Below the pieces are notes generated by a model that made no database searches, had not been told where the DNA came from, and saw only the letters and a program-made list of their open reading frames with translations. Of a stretch of DNA of 64,000 nt, positions 33,170 through 44,562 are shown piece after piece (within the stretch, counting starts at the first letter, position 1; the number at the start of each line of letters is the position of its first letter). Origin of the DNA: Mytilinidion resinicola. Taxonomy: Eukaryota; Ascomycota; Dothideomycetes; Mytilinidiales; Mytilinidiaceae. The DNA is taken from the NCBI RefSeq assembly GCF_010093595.1, contig NW_022985443.1, forward strand, positions 1,996,291 through 2,060,290, given 5' to 3'. The position numbers and the translations under genes are program-made.

Positions 33170-33780
33170 CAAGCCTTCCTGCTTAACACGCTCTTATTCT
33201 TTCTACTTAGCCTTCTTACAGTTATCTTCCTTAAGCTCTTCCAGAGTTTTAAAACTATAACGTATTATCTCTTTACCACGCTTGCGTAGCAACTCTTTCT
33301 AAGAATCTAGGCGATCTAGCTTTGCTATAGCCGCTTTTAGAGTTGCGCGAGTTTCTAACTCCTTGTAATAAAGTTTATCCTCTTCACGGGCTAGTTTCCG
33401 CCCTAGAAAGGTTAGATAGAACACAGTTATAGATAATAGTGGATTGCAACAGCTTATAAGCAGCTGCTAAGATGCCAGCAATATTACAGTTCGATTGTTG
33501 CGCCCGAACGCAGGCGGTATAATAATCCGAGTTAGATATAGAAACTATATATAATAAACCCCGAGACTTGCACCGGGAATAAGGCATAACTTTTAAACCA
33601 AACGCGTTAATACGGTTAGTAAGCACAAGACAGCTTTCTTATTTCCTAGCTTTTAAGGCGTTAGATATTATAAAGGAAGAAACAGAGTGGCATAATAACA
33701 GCCTAGCAGATAGGGCATCGCCAGCTACTTATCTAAAACCCCACCACAGGAATACTTTCGGGCCGAAAGCCTTAAAAGGG
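33170..33780 (-). pseudogene. Antisense accessory frame of element A (Cys-rich plus coiled coil)
   Basis: Between pol and the 3' LTR, on the strand opposite to pol. The open part 33626-33384 reads SRCKSRGLLYIVS, SDYYTACVRAQQSNCNIAG and AYKLLQ, a spaced Cys pattern like fungal C-x2-C...C-x2-C clusters with some Cys changed to Tyr. After a one-base frame change it continues as EEDKLYYKELETRATLKAAI and KELLRKRGKEIIRYSFKTLEE, a strongly charged helix-forming stretch down to about 33,180. The same sequence, more decayed, is present at about 47,990-48,490 in the second A copy. The function is unknown to me; a DNA- or Gag-interacting protein is one possibility. Confidence 0.6.
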
Positions 33781-33788
33781 GAAGCGAG

Positions 33789-34361
33789 TGTTACAACCTA
33801 TAATATAAACAACCCGAGCGCAGAGGCACTTATAGAAATAAGTAAGCAGATAAGACTAATAATATAGAACTAAGTTACGGGACTAAAGGGGTTATATATA
33901 GAATGCATAGGGATCCTAGATTCCCCTATAGACTGCTGGTAGATGGGAACAATCTAAGAATAGGATATTACAAGGACAGGGTCACGTGATGGCTCGAGAG
34001 GCTCGAGAGGACAAGCCAGGCGAGCGCTTAAGGGGCTTAAGGCTGCGAGCTAGGAGAGCAGCTTAAGGGGCTTAAGGCTGCGAGCTAGAAGAGCAGCTTA
34101 AGGGGCTTAAGGCTGCAAGCTATATAAGTAAGAGGTTTCTTAGAACGGAGCTTTTATATAAAGGGACGCTCCTTTATATAGATAGGAACCTTATATTTAA
34201 CTTAAGACTTTAATACTACCTATTAGAAGTAACAACCCCGTTTTATACCTTAATTAATTATTGCCTTACCTTTTAAAAACTATTGCACCCCGACAACAAC
34301 TTGCCTATACCCTGCCTTAGTGTAAGACACTTAGAAGGTATAGAAGAGACGACCCGTTACA
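33789..34361 (+). repeat. 3' LTR of element A copy 1
   Basis: 573 bp, starts TGTTACAACC, ends CGTTACA. It is more CpA-to-TpA mutated than the 5' LTR in the compared segments. Confidence 0.9.
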
Positions 34362-34366
34362 CGTTG

Positions 34367-34644
34367 CTGGCGAGATATTTCTATTAACTTTATTATTAAA
34401 CTACCTAAATCTAAAGGCTGCACTAATATTATAGTTATAGTAGACTGCCTAAGTAAGTACTAATATATAATTCCCTGTAGAATAATTATAGCTAAGGCTA
34501 CAGCCGACCTATTCTACCGATATATTTAGGTATATTACGGATTGCCTAATATATGCGTATCTAATTAAGGATCGCAGTTTATTTCCGCGTTTTAGAATAA
34601 ACTCTATAAGCAACTACGTATTAAAGCCCGATTATTATTAGCCT
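34367..34644 (+). pseudogene. Element B integrase core, between A and C
   Basis: B resumes right after the CGTTG duplication: RDISINFIIKLPKSKGCTN, IVIVDCLSKY, YYGLPNICVSN, GSQFIS. This is the integrase core with the HGLP...SDRGSQF hallmark. It is cut again at 34644 by element C. Confidence 0.8.
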
Positions 34645-34649
34645 TCTAC

Positions 34650-34995
34650 TATTATAGTAGTGCTATAAGCAGGAGTTTAAAAGCTTAGGAGGAAGCTTTA
34701 ATTAGATGCTAAATACGTTACTATATAGGGAATTAAGACGTTGTATAAGGAATAGGAAATCGAGAGCGCCGGCGGAGAAGATATGCCGGCGGAACGTGCG
34801 TATAGCATAAGCTCGCGAGCTCTGTGCAAAATTAGGTAATAACGCTACGTAATCTAGTCTATAACCTAGACTACGACCTAGACTAGGTTATATAATCTAG
34901 GCTACGTTCTAGAATATAATCTAGACTAGGAGCTAGACTAAACACGTAATCGGCGAATTATAGTAGGTAAGGTATTACAGGTAGTTACTATAATA
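34650..34995 (-). repeat. LTR of element C (left)
   Basis: 346 bp, TATTATAGTAG...TATAATA. It carries an array of CTAGAC/CTAGGTTA-like words at about 34,855-34,945, also present in the right LTR. Confidence 0.88.
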
Positions 34996-37900
34996 GTACC
35001 TCTTTCCTAAACCTAAGTCTCTTAGGCGTTAAAGTCGTGTTATATAGCCCTAGGGTAGTTAGCAGAAGCCTTTTACGCAGGGCCCTTATAATTATATAAT
35101 TATATATTAGGTGGCTTAGGTATATTAGGGTGCCGGCGATAATAATTGGCGGCAGCTATTATATCTTTAAGCTCTAAAGCAGGCTCCTAGGATAACTTAT
35201 TATAGCTAGTCTATTTAATAAGGTATTTATATCGCTTCCGGCGTCGGTTAAAGCGGAGGTTTTTAATACGGTTAATATAGTACTCTAGTTTGCTATTAAC
35301 TTTAATAGGTTTAGGAGGAGAGTTTTCTTAGCCAGGAAGGTAATCTAAGAATAGGGCGGCAGGCCGTAGAAGGGAGATATAGAAGACAGGGTGGATCTTT
35401 ATTATATTAGGCAGGCCTAATTAATAGGCGTATAGTAAAACCACTTATATAATTAGAAACTTTCTAAAGTTCTTCTAGTTAAGCTTTTTAGACTTTTATT
35501 TTATATAGATATTTCGGGCGTTTAGCTAGACTTTATCGCCAACGCGGTAGGACGGTGCACCGGTGCGCCGACGGTTAGCAAACTCTTCCTATATTACTTA
35601 TGCCTAAGTTATCTCTTTATAGATAAATTGTTTAATATTAGTTATTTTATTAATTATCTAGTTAGCCTTGCAGGCTTACAGCGTTTAATAGGAAGGGCGC
35701 TGTATTCCTGTAGGGGGTTTAAAGCCTATTTAAAAGTTCTATCCTATAACAGCAATAAACAGTATTACTATAGTTAATTCGGATCTTATATTATTTGCTT
35801 TAAATTAAGCCGACAGCAGCCAGGTTACCTAGTTATCTTGCTAGTAATTTATATATACCCGGAGGACTTATTCTAGTATAGAATTTGCCTTCTCCGTCTA
35901 GCTATCCGTTTTAGGGTAGAAGGCTAATAATAGTTGGGCTTTAATTTATAGTTGTCTGCATAGTTTATCCTAAAACACGGAAATAAACTGCGATTTTTAG
36001 TTAGAAACGCATATATTAGGAAGGCCGTAGTGCACCTAAATATACCGGTAGAATAGGTTAGCAGTAGCTTAAGCTGTGATTATTTTGCAAGGAATAATAT
36101 ATTAATACTTGCTTAGATAATCTACTATAACTATAATATTAGTGCAGCCTTTAGATTTAGGTAAATCTATAATAAAATCGACTAAAACATTCTACCAGCG
36201 GCGCAGCAGAACCGGTAGTAGCTTTAGGAAGCTGTTGTACTTTTCTTTTAAAGCCTTTATATAGTAATAGGTATAATAACAGGCTATATATCGGCGGATT
36301 GTTTTAAATATCCGGGGCTAGTAGTATTCTCTCTAGAGGATTTTAAGGGTTTTTCTGCGCCCTAGATAGCCGCCTACAGGTGAATTGTATATATACTAAA
36401 GGAGCTTAATCTTTAGTTTATTATAGTTAGGAATTGCAAGGCGGTTACAGTAAAATAGTTTATTATTACGGACTTTGTATTTGCTTAAGGTAATCTTTTT
36501 TAAATATTAGGTTCTAGATTATATTAGCTCTAGGACTTCTTATATAAATTTATTATTTAGGTACTCTTCCTTAATAATCTCTTAAATTATGCAATTAGTT
36601 TCTGTAAGGTTTAACTCGGTAAATAACTTAGGACGCAATAAGGTCTAGTTTCGGGCCGCTTAGGCTTCTTCCTGTGCGGGTATATCCTGTATATAGCAGG
36701 TTAAAGCGTTTAGCTTTTCTCTAAACTTGCCAGGTTAATATATAATTATAAAGTTAAAGCGGGATAGGTACTCTGCCTAACAGGCTTACCGGTGGCTAAG
36801 CTGTTTTATAGTAGTAAAGTACTACAGGTTCTTATAATTGCTAAGGACCTGGATTAGAAGTGCAGCACCCTTTAGCTTAGGGCGCTATTATTTAAAATAT
36901 CGGATAATTGCTAGGAGTTTCTTATCGTAAATCTTATAGTTGTTTTCGGCTGGGTTCAGCCGCTTAGAGAAGTAGGCTACAGGTTGTAGAACTCTATATT
37001 TATCTATCTATAATAGAATTCCGGCGTTTATATAGTTAGACGAGTTAGCTTTAAAAGTTATTAGTAGATCCGGGTTAAAGTAGCAGAAGATCGGGGCAGT
37101 TATAAAAGCTATTTTAAGGTATTTAAATACTTCCTTAAAGGTATTATTAAATTAGAATTACACGCCCTTTTTTATAAAGGCAATTAAAGGTGCAGCTAAC
37201 CTAGAGAAATTGTTAATAAATTATTAGTAGAAGTTGGCAAATCCTATAAAGGCTTATATATTCTTTACGTTGTAAGGGGTCTCCCAGTTATAGATGTTGT
37301 TGATTTTATTCGGGTCTATACTAATTCCGTCGGTTGTTATTATATACCCTAGGTATATAATACTGCTCTAGTGGAATTTGTATTTATTAATATTAAGTTA
37401 TAGTTCTGCATTTTCTAAGGCCTTAAGGACTAGCCTTATATAGTGCTGGTGTTTCTTAAAGCTTTTACTATATATTAGGATATCGTCGATATATATAGTA
37501 TAGAATACGTCTAGGTATAGGCGGAGTATATTATTTATATAGTGCTGGAATATACTAAAGGCGTTAGCTAGTCTAAAGGGCATAACTAGGTATTTAAATA
37601 GGCTATATTATATCCGGAAGGCTGTTAGCTATTTATCTCCTTTTGCAATCTATAAGCGATTAAACGCCGAGATAATATTAAGCTTAGTATAGTACTTAGC
37701 CTTACTAAGTCGGGCCAGAGTTTTTTAAATTAGAGGAATTAGATAACAGTTCTTAATAGTTACCGCATTTAGCGCTTAGTAGTTAACGCAGAATTATAAA
37801 CCTTCTTTTAGTTTCTTAATAAAGATAATAGGAAAGGCAACAGGCAATAAGCTGGCGCGAATAAACCCTTTTGCAAGGTTGTTATCGAGGTACTTTCGGA

Positions 37901-40094
37901 GCACCTTTAGTTTATTCTAGGATATGCCGTATAGCAGGCCGAATCTAGGTTGCTTTTCTTTTTCTAGGATAATTTTATAATTATATATACAGTAATTAGG
38001 CAGCTTATTAGCCTTTTAGCAGGAGAAGTTTTTTAAGAACGGGTGGTATTCTATAGGAACCTTTGTTGCTAGGTCAGTGTACTTCTTCTTAGCTAAGGCC
38101 TTATTAATATTAGCGATAGTAATAGCAAAGATTTTATAATTAGGTTATCGGGCTAATTAGGTTAATATCTCTGCCTTAAGCAGATAGATATTTAGCTCCG
38201 CATCGGGTTCTATATTAGGTTCTAATTCTAATTTAGGTTTAGGTTTAGGTTCGGGTTCAGGTTTAGGTTCGGGTTTATTTAGCTGGCGGTTTATCTTAGG
38301 AAGCCAGTAGTTATATCGGTGTCGTATACGCAGGCTCGATTGTTAAGAATAGAAGTATTTAGTTATTAAGTAAAGGGCTTTGCTATAAGCTTTCTAGCTA
38401 GGGTTCTTATTATTATTATATTAGAATATATTAGCAGGTTTACGCAGGCAATAAGCCTAGTAATAGAAGGAGCGGAAGAGCAGCCGTTAGTTATTATAAT
38501 TAATTCCAACGCGGTGCTTATACAGCTATAGCTGTCCTAGTATTAGGTTATATTTTCCAATTTCTAGTATATAGAGGCGGATTAGTTCCGTATAGTTTAG
38601 GTGGCGGAGGGTCACGCATATAGAGTGCGTGATCCTTTCTCCTTTTAGTTATTTTCCGTTAAATCTAGTTAGGCGTAAAATAATTAGTAGCAGTTTAAGA
38701 TAAAGGTTCTATACGCGCGCTAGAAATCTGTAAATATAACCTATACCTGTAGCTCCGCTATTAATTAGGGCTTAGGCATCTAGTTATATAGAACCTTACT
38801 GCAGGAAGAATAGGGCAAGGATCTATTATTTCTAGGAGTTAGCTACAGGTTCTTTAAATAGGTTTATAGAAATCCGGGGTTAGAATAGTCCTAGGGGGCG
38901 ACTTAAGCCCGGGACCGGGCTTTTAACGGCTTCTTTATGCGGGACTAGTGTTTTCCTCTAGAATAATTAGAGCTAAAGAATAAGTTTATAGATATAGATA
39001 AACAGCGGACGGGTAAAAATTAAGAAGGACTTATAGCTTATACGTATATATAAAGGCTTACAGGCCTATCTAGGCTAGAGGATTAGACTTATAGCAGCGG
39101 TATAGAGCAGTTGCAGGAGATATAGCTATGCTTGCGGCACTTATAGTAGAGCCCCTTTCGGCGGTATTTCTTTTATTCGGCAGATCTAACCGGCGCATAA
39201 TTAGATACGTCGATTTCCATCGCGTTTAGGTTCTTCCGAGTCGGGGCTTAATATCGGGAAGAGCGGTTAGTTAGAAAAAATCAAAGATTATTATTATATG
39301 CTGAGATAAGGTTGGCGTAGCTATTTAAGTTGTCCGGGATAGCAATACTAACTATAGCTCGACGGAGTTTATTAGAGAGCGAATACCGGAGTTAGGTTAT
39401 TAGGCCAATTTTATTTAAACCTGTATTAGCCGCAAGGCGTCGGAATTTAGTAAAGTATAATATAAAACTCTGCTTTCCTTATTTTAATAAATATAACCTA
39501 CTTAGAGCCGTAAGTTTCTTATTTAGGTTGCCGTACGTGGCCTATAGGAATTGGATAAGTAGCTTAATAGTATATATATCTTAATCTATTAAGGGAGCTA
39601 CTAATATTAATAGGTCGCGTTTAAGTTAAAAATAGGTATAGAGCAGCCGGGCTCGTTTAGTAGAGTATTGGTCTGCGTTCTGTTCTAGTTTATACTAGAG
39701 TTTCTGGATAAAAATAGGGAGATCCTTGCGGCGTTTATTAAATATTAAAGGGTTAGGTAGGCGGTCGGATTTTATAGTACACGCGTTAGGACGCGTTAGA
39801 AAGGTATTAGAGGAAGAAGGGGGCGTAACCTTAATAGTTAGCGTCCGTGTATAGTTTATAGGAGCGACAGGCTTTAAGCTATTATTTAATTCGTAACGGT
39901 GTTCCTAGATTATTAAAATTTCCTTTTATAATACTGCTATCTCTTTTATAAAGGCAGATTATTAGTTTTATAGAGCTCCTGCGAATAAGGATTATACTGC
40001 GGTAAGCTGTTCCTTTATAGAGGTAACTAGCTCTAGAAGTATAGCGGTCGGGTTATTTAGGGTTATTATAAAGGTAAAGGTTAATATAATATAA
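34996..40094 (-). pseudogene. Element C gag-pol relic
   Basis: Read on minus. A CCHC relic YYKCRKHSYISCNC lies at about 39,160-39,105. RT reads MPFRLANAFSIFQHYINNIL and TIYIDDILIYS (37,583-37,470), with the catalytic YIDD intact here. Integrase pieces lie at about 36,300-35,500. Stops are almost all TAG/TAA. Confidence 0.82.
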
Positions 40095-40440
40095 TATTAT
40101 AGTAGTGCTATAAGCAGGAGTTTAAAAGCTTAGGAGGAAGCTTTAATTAGATGCTAAATACGTTACTATATAGGGAATTAAGACGTTGTGTAAGGAATAG
40201 GAAATCGAGAGCGCCGGCAGAGAAGATATGCCGGCGGAACATATATATAGCATAAGCTTGCGAGCTCCGTGCAAGATTAGGTAACAACGCTACGTAATCT
40301 AGTCTATAACCTAGACTATAACCTAGACTAGGTTACGTAATCTAGGCTATGTTCTAGGATATAATCTAGACTAAGAGCTAGACTAAACACGTAATCGGCA
40401 AATTATAGTAGGTAAAGTATTATAGGTGGTTACTGTAATA
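40095..40440 (-). repeat. LTR of element C (right)
   Basis: 346 bp, same length as the left LTR; differences are transitions. Confidence 0.88.
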
Positions 40441-40445
40441 TCTAC

Positions 40446-41389
40446 CCGGAAACTAATAGCTAAATAGAAAAGGCTAATTTAACGCTAGAATAAGTCCTCC
40501 GCGCTTATATAAACTATAAGCAAGATAACTAGGTTACCTAGCTGCTATCCGCTTAGTTTAAAGTAAATAATACCCGATTTAAATCGATAATAGTAATACT
40601 GTTCGTTGCTATTTTAGGATAATACCCGAGAATAGGCTTTAAACTACTATTAGGAACTCCACGCCCTGCCTATTAAGTACTGCAAGCACTTAAGGCTAAT
40701 TAGATAGTTAATAAAATATTAGATATTAAGCAGTTTATCTATAATAAAATAACTTAGGCCTAAGTAATATAAAAAAAATATGCCAACTAAAAATATATAG
40801 GCGCACCGGCCTATAAAGTAGGTAATAAAGTCTAGTTAAATACACGGAATATCTGTATAAATTAACCCGCTAAAAAGCTCGATTAGAAGAACCTAGGAAA
40901 GTTCCTAATTATATAAATTATCTCTCCGTACGCCTATTAACTAGGCCTACCTAAATTTATAAAGATATATCCTATTTTCTATATTTTATTACTCCGTCCT
41001 GCCGCTTTATAAGCTAACTACCTGCCTAGCTAGAAGTTGCCCCTACCTAAACCTATTTAAGTTAAAAAAGAGACTAAATAGTATATTAACTATATTAAAG
41101 GCATACGCCTAAACCGGCGCTAAAAGTAATATAAGTACTTAGTTCGATAGACTAGATATAATAACCTATTCTAGCAACCTATTAATAACCTAAAGAATAC
41201 TACTACTGTAGCTAATTATTATTACTACTACCCTAAAGCTTATAATCCTGCGTTTAATAAGCCCTATTTTGCTGGACCTTAAAACCTTAATTAAAATTTA
41301 ATTTATAGCTTTACTTCCGATAAATAGCCGTATATATTATAAACAGCGCCTTTTACTTACTAAAAAACTTAGGTTTAGAAAAGGGGTAC
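40446..41389 (+). pseudogene. Element B integrase C-terminal part
   Basis: Continues B after the TCTAC duplication: HPETNS, then ANLTLE, KVGNKVWLNTRN and LGKFLII, the integrase C-terminal and linker region, up to the 3' LTR at 41390. Confidence 0.75.
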
Positions 41390-41799
41390 TATTATAGTAT
41401 TAACCGCAATACTCTACCTACTAAAATTCTGCCGCAGATTGCTATAACTCTAGCAATCTGCACCGGCCTACTACTATTAGCCGGCCTCCTGCCCTGCCTG
41501 CCCTGCTCTGCTCCTATTTTACTTCCGCTTCCTATTCTATCCCGCTCCAGCTACCTACCGGCTACCCTTTTTTCCTATTACCTAATTTAGTAAAAACCTC
41601 GTGTATACGCGTGCTACGCGCCGAAATAGTATAGAGGCCGTACGCTACGCGCTCGGCTACGCCCTTATATCTAGTAGCCTGTTTTCTATCTTCCTATTCC
41701 TTATATAACGTTTTAATTCTCTATATAGTATTATATATAGCACCTAATTAACGCTCCTTTTTAAGCCCTTAACCTCTTACGTGTAGCGCTATTATAATA
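41390..41799 (+). repeat. 3' LTR of element B
   Basis: 410 bp, followed by TSD AGTAG at 41800-41804. Confidence 0.9.
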
Positions 41800-41804
41800 A
41801 GTAG

Positions 41805-42100
41805 TTAGGACTAGAAGCGCCTATAATAGGCGCTAAAAACTAAATATAGGTGCTTATATTATTTAATTCCTTTTTATAAAGTTATAAGTATAAATAAATC
41901 TATTTATATAGGTTAGGTAAATTATATAGCTAAGCTTAATACTAAGAACTAGCTATATATATTTATATACACGAATTTAAATTACTTTAGTTAGGTATAG
42001 TTATTATTATAGTAGCCTAATTTAGAGCCTTTAATTAGCTAAATTTTTATAAACGTATTTTAATAGGCGAAGGAATAGAATATATAGGTTATTATATACT
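41805..42100 (+). pseudogene. piggyBac-like transposase relic, 3' part
   Basis: Continues the piggyBac relic after the AGTAG duplication of B, with LGLEAPIIGAK followed by a decayed short C-terminal region. The exact end and terminal repeat were not found. Confidence 0.5.
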
Positions 42101-42600
42101 TTTATATACTTTCTATAACTAGTAATATTACTATCTATAATAGTAATACTTTAAAAATATTAGTAAGTGCTTTCCTAGTATAATAGCGTGTAAATAAATA
42201 GAACTATTTAGTAGAGTAAAAAAAAAGCTACTAAAATCTAGAAATAAAGTATTATAGTTCTTAGTTAGTAAGTAGGCTCTAGCTATTCTAGGCGGAGAAA
42301 AAAAGTAATAATTAGATTTACTATATATTCTATAGCGTATAATAGGCAGGCGGGTTAAATAATAAGATATAGCTTAAAAAGCTATAAAAAGCAGAGCAGC
42401 AGTTAGTAGAAATACTTCTGCTAAGGCTATAAAAGTTTTTATAAAAAGGCTTTTTACTAGGTTTTATAGCTCTATACTTTTTATAGCAGTTTATAATAAT
42501 ATACTATAATTTACTATAATTTATAATAGTTAGTAATAATATATAGAACTATACTATATAATATAGCTTATAGCTTAAGCTATAATAGTACTTTTTTTTT
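42101..42600. other. AT-rich sequence, nothing recognised
   Basis: No coding relic, terminal repeat or target duplication could be recognised in these 500 bp. Confidence 0.4.
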
Positions 42601-43270
42601 TATAGCTAAACTTTATTAAGGCCTAGAAACCGGGCTTATTAGGGTAATAATAGTAAAACAACTAAATAGCTTTTTTAGTATATTTTAGGTAGTTAGCAGG
42701 CTTTTTAGTAACTTTATTATATCCGGTCTATTTTACTATATACTTTAGATAGAAGCAGCCTTAACTATAGTACTTTTAGTAAAAATCTACTACCTTTTTA
42801 ATATTCTATTCCTCTAAGCTTTTAACCTTAATAGGTAGAGGCAGTTTTTAGTACTAGCTAGGTAATAGGTTATTAGTAGCAGGCCTTAGTAAACTAATAT
42901 AGAAAATATTATAATTATATATACTTTTTAGTAAAGCTAAGTAGTATATATAAGGGCTAATAACCTTTTCTATACTAAATAGCCTAAGGTTTTTCTAGTT
43001 TAGTTTCTTTTAAAAGCGGAAAGTTTTAATATTTTTAGTATTTAGCTATACTAGGTTGCTAACTTAATAGTTATAGGTAGGGTAGTAGTTATAGTTTATA
43101 TTATTTTTATATCGGGCGCAGAAAGTAGTAAGCTTAGACTTTAGATATTTTAGGATCTTTTCTATATATATAGTAAAGCGCTTAGTATTTTTAGTAGGTA
43201 AATAGGTTAATAGTTTAATAGGTTTAAACCCTAAGCGCAGGTTATAAAAACTTAATAGGTAAATAGTAAT
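42601..43270 (-). pseudogene. Integrase C-terminus plus chromodomain fragment of another gypsy element (D)
   Basis: Minus-strand translation gives LLTYLPTKNTKRFTIYIEKI, then NISYISLLRPA-like words and a chromodomain end YIVK-TGYNKVTKKPANYLKY followed by FYYYYPNKPG. No LTR was found on either side, so it is a fragment of a family different from A, B and C. Confidence 0.65.
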
Positions 43271-44562
43271 TAGAAAAGGTTATATTACTATACTATAGAA
43301 GTTATAATAAAAAAAAAAAAAAATTAAGGGTATAGCCGCTAGAAGTAGGTTCCTAGCGCGTTTAGCGCTAGCTACTAGTGCGCTTTTCTAATAGTTATAT
43401 AACTATATAATATTTTATAACTATAGGTAAATATTACTTATAAAATAAAGGAAAAGGCTATTTAAGGCCTAATACTACTTTCCTTTTCTATAGGTCTAAG
43501 CTCCTATAAAAAGTAGTAAAAAAAAAAAAGTTATAAACTAAATAAATAAGCTTTTAAGCGTTAGTACGCTTAGAAAAAACTTACTAAAAAGTGCTAATAC
43601 TATAAAAATTATCTCGACTTTCCTTTTTAGGTTACTAGTTAGGTAGAAAAACTTAGGTAGAAAAATAGGGTTTATATAGGTATTTCTATATTAAATAATA
43701 ATATATAGTAATAGAAAAAAGCTATTTAGTATAATAGTTAGTAGGAGTTCTACTTATTAAAAAAGAATAAACCGCTTACCCCTTTTATAGGGGCAGGGAG
43801 GCGCCTTTATTCTGCAGTTGCCCGGAACTTTTATATTATAATACTATATAACTATAGTTAGTTTACTTTATTATAGTATTCTATAACTATAACTTAGTTA
43901 GCTTAGCAGCTTATAAAGAAAAAGTTAAGTAGTAAGCTATAGATATAGTTACTAGTAGAGGCCTATTTTCTATAGAATATAATATATAAAATAATTTATA
44001 CTTATATATATAAATATCTAGTGCCTAATAGCTTATTATAATTACTATATAGGTATACTAATATATATCTATAATATTTTAGATACTAGATAATCTAGAC
44101 TAACCTAGTCTATACTATACTAGTAGGGCCTATAACTAATATTACTAAAGCAGCCTTATTTATAGGGCTTTACCTTAAAGGTTACTATAATAGTATTTTT
44201 TTTCTTTTAGAAACTATTTTTAGTTCTATAGAAAATATATAAATAGCCTAAATAGGTAGTAAAAAATTAGAAGTATAGGAAATTAGGAAAGTATTAGCTA
44301 ATTAAAGTATATTAAGCGCTAAGTTACCTACTAGTATAGAATTAATATATTTTATAACTAAGCTTTTTCCTTTTTTATTACTTCTATACTTTTCTTTTTT
44401 ATTCTAGAAGTTTTTTATATTTACTTACTATTTAGTTCTACTTACCTATAGGCTTATTTAGACTAATTTAAATACTTTTAGACTAGTTTACTAAAATCCT
44501 TTTAATAGCTTTCTAAAATTTTCTTAATTTACTTACTATTAGATTATTTACTATTAACTCTA
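43271..44562. other. AT-rich sequence, nothing recognised
   Basis: 1.3 kb with long A/T runs. No frame, repeat end or element could be identified with confidence. TA at 44561-44562 is the left target duplication of the pogo element. Confidence 0.4.

Larger units (their letters stand above)
26587..34361 (+). mobile_element. LTR retrotransposon A, chromodomain Ty3/gypsy, copy 1
   Basis: 7775 bp with two 573-bp LTRs (26587-27159; 33789-34361) and a perfect 5-bp TSD CGTTG (26582-26586; 34362-34366), inserted in the pol region of element B. Coding order gag, protease, RT, RNase H, integrase, chromodomain, plus an antisense frame before the 3' LTR. It keeps far more CpA/TpG than its surroundings, so it inserted later or escaped much of the RIP. 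Confidence 0.93.
34650..40440 (-). mobile_element. LTR retrotransposon C (Ty3/gypsy), inserted in B
   Basis: 5791 bp with 346-bp LTRs at 34650-34995 and 40095-40440, and TSD TCTAC (34645-34649; 40441-40445). The coding strand is minus. Its pol is clearly related to that of B, but the LTRs are unrelated. RIP is heavy. Confidence 0.9.
22254..41799 (+). mobile_element. LTR retrotransposon B (Ty3/gypsy), split by elements A and C
   Basis: Identical-length 410-bp LTRs at 22254-22663 and 41390-41799, with a 5-bp TSD AGTAG at 22249-22253 and 41800-41804. After removing nested A and C with their duplicated targets, about 5.97 kb of B remains in plus orientation: gag, pol, then the end of integrase just before the 3' LTR. 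Termini read TA...TA instead of TG...CA because of RIP. Confidence 0.9.
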
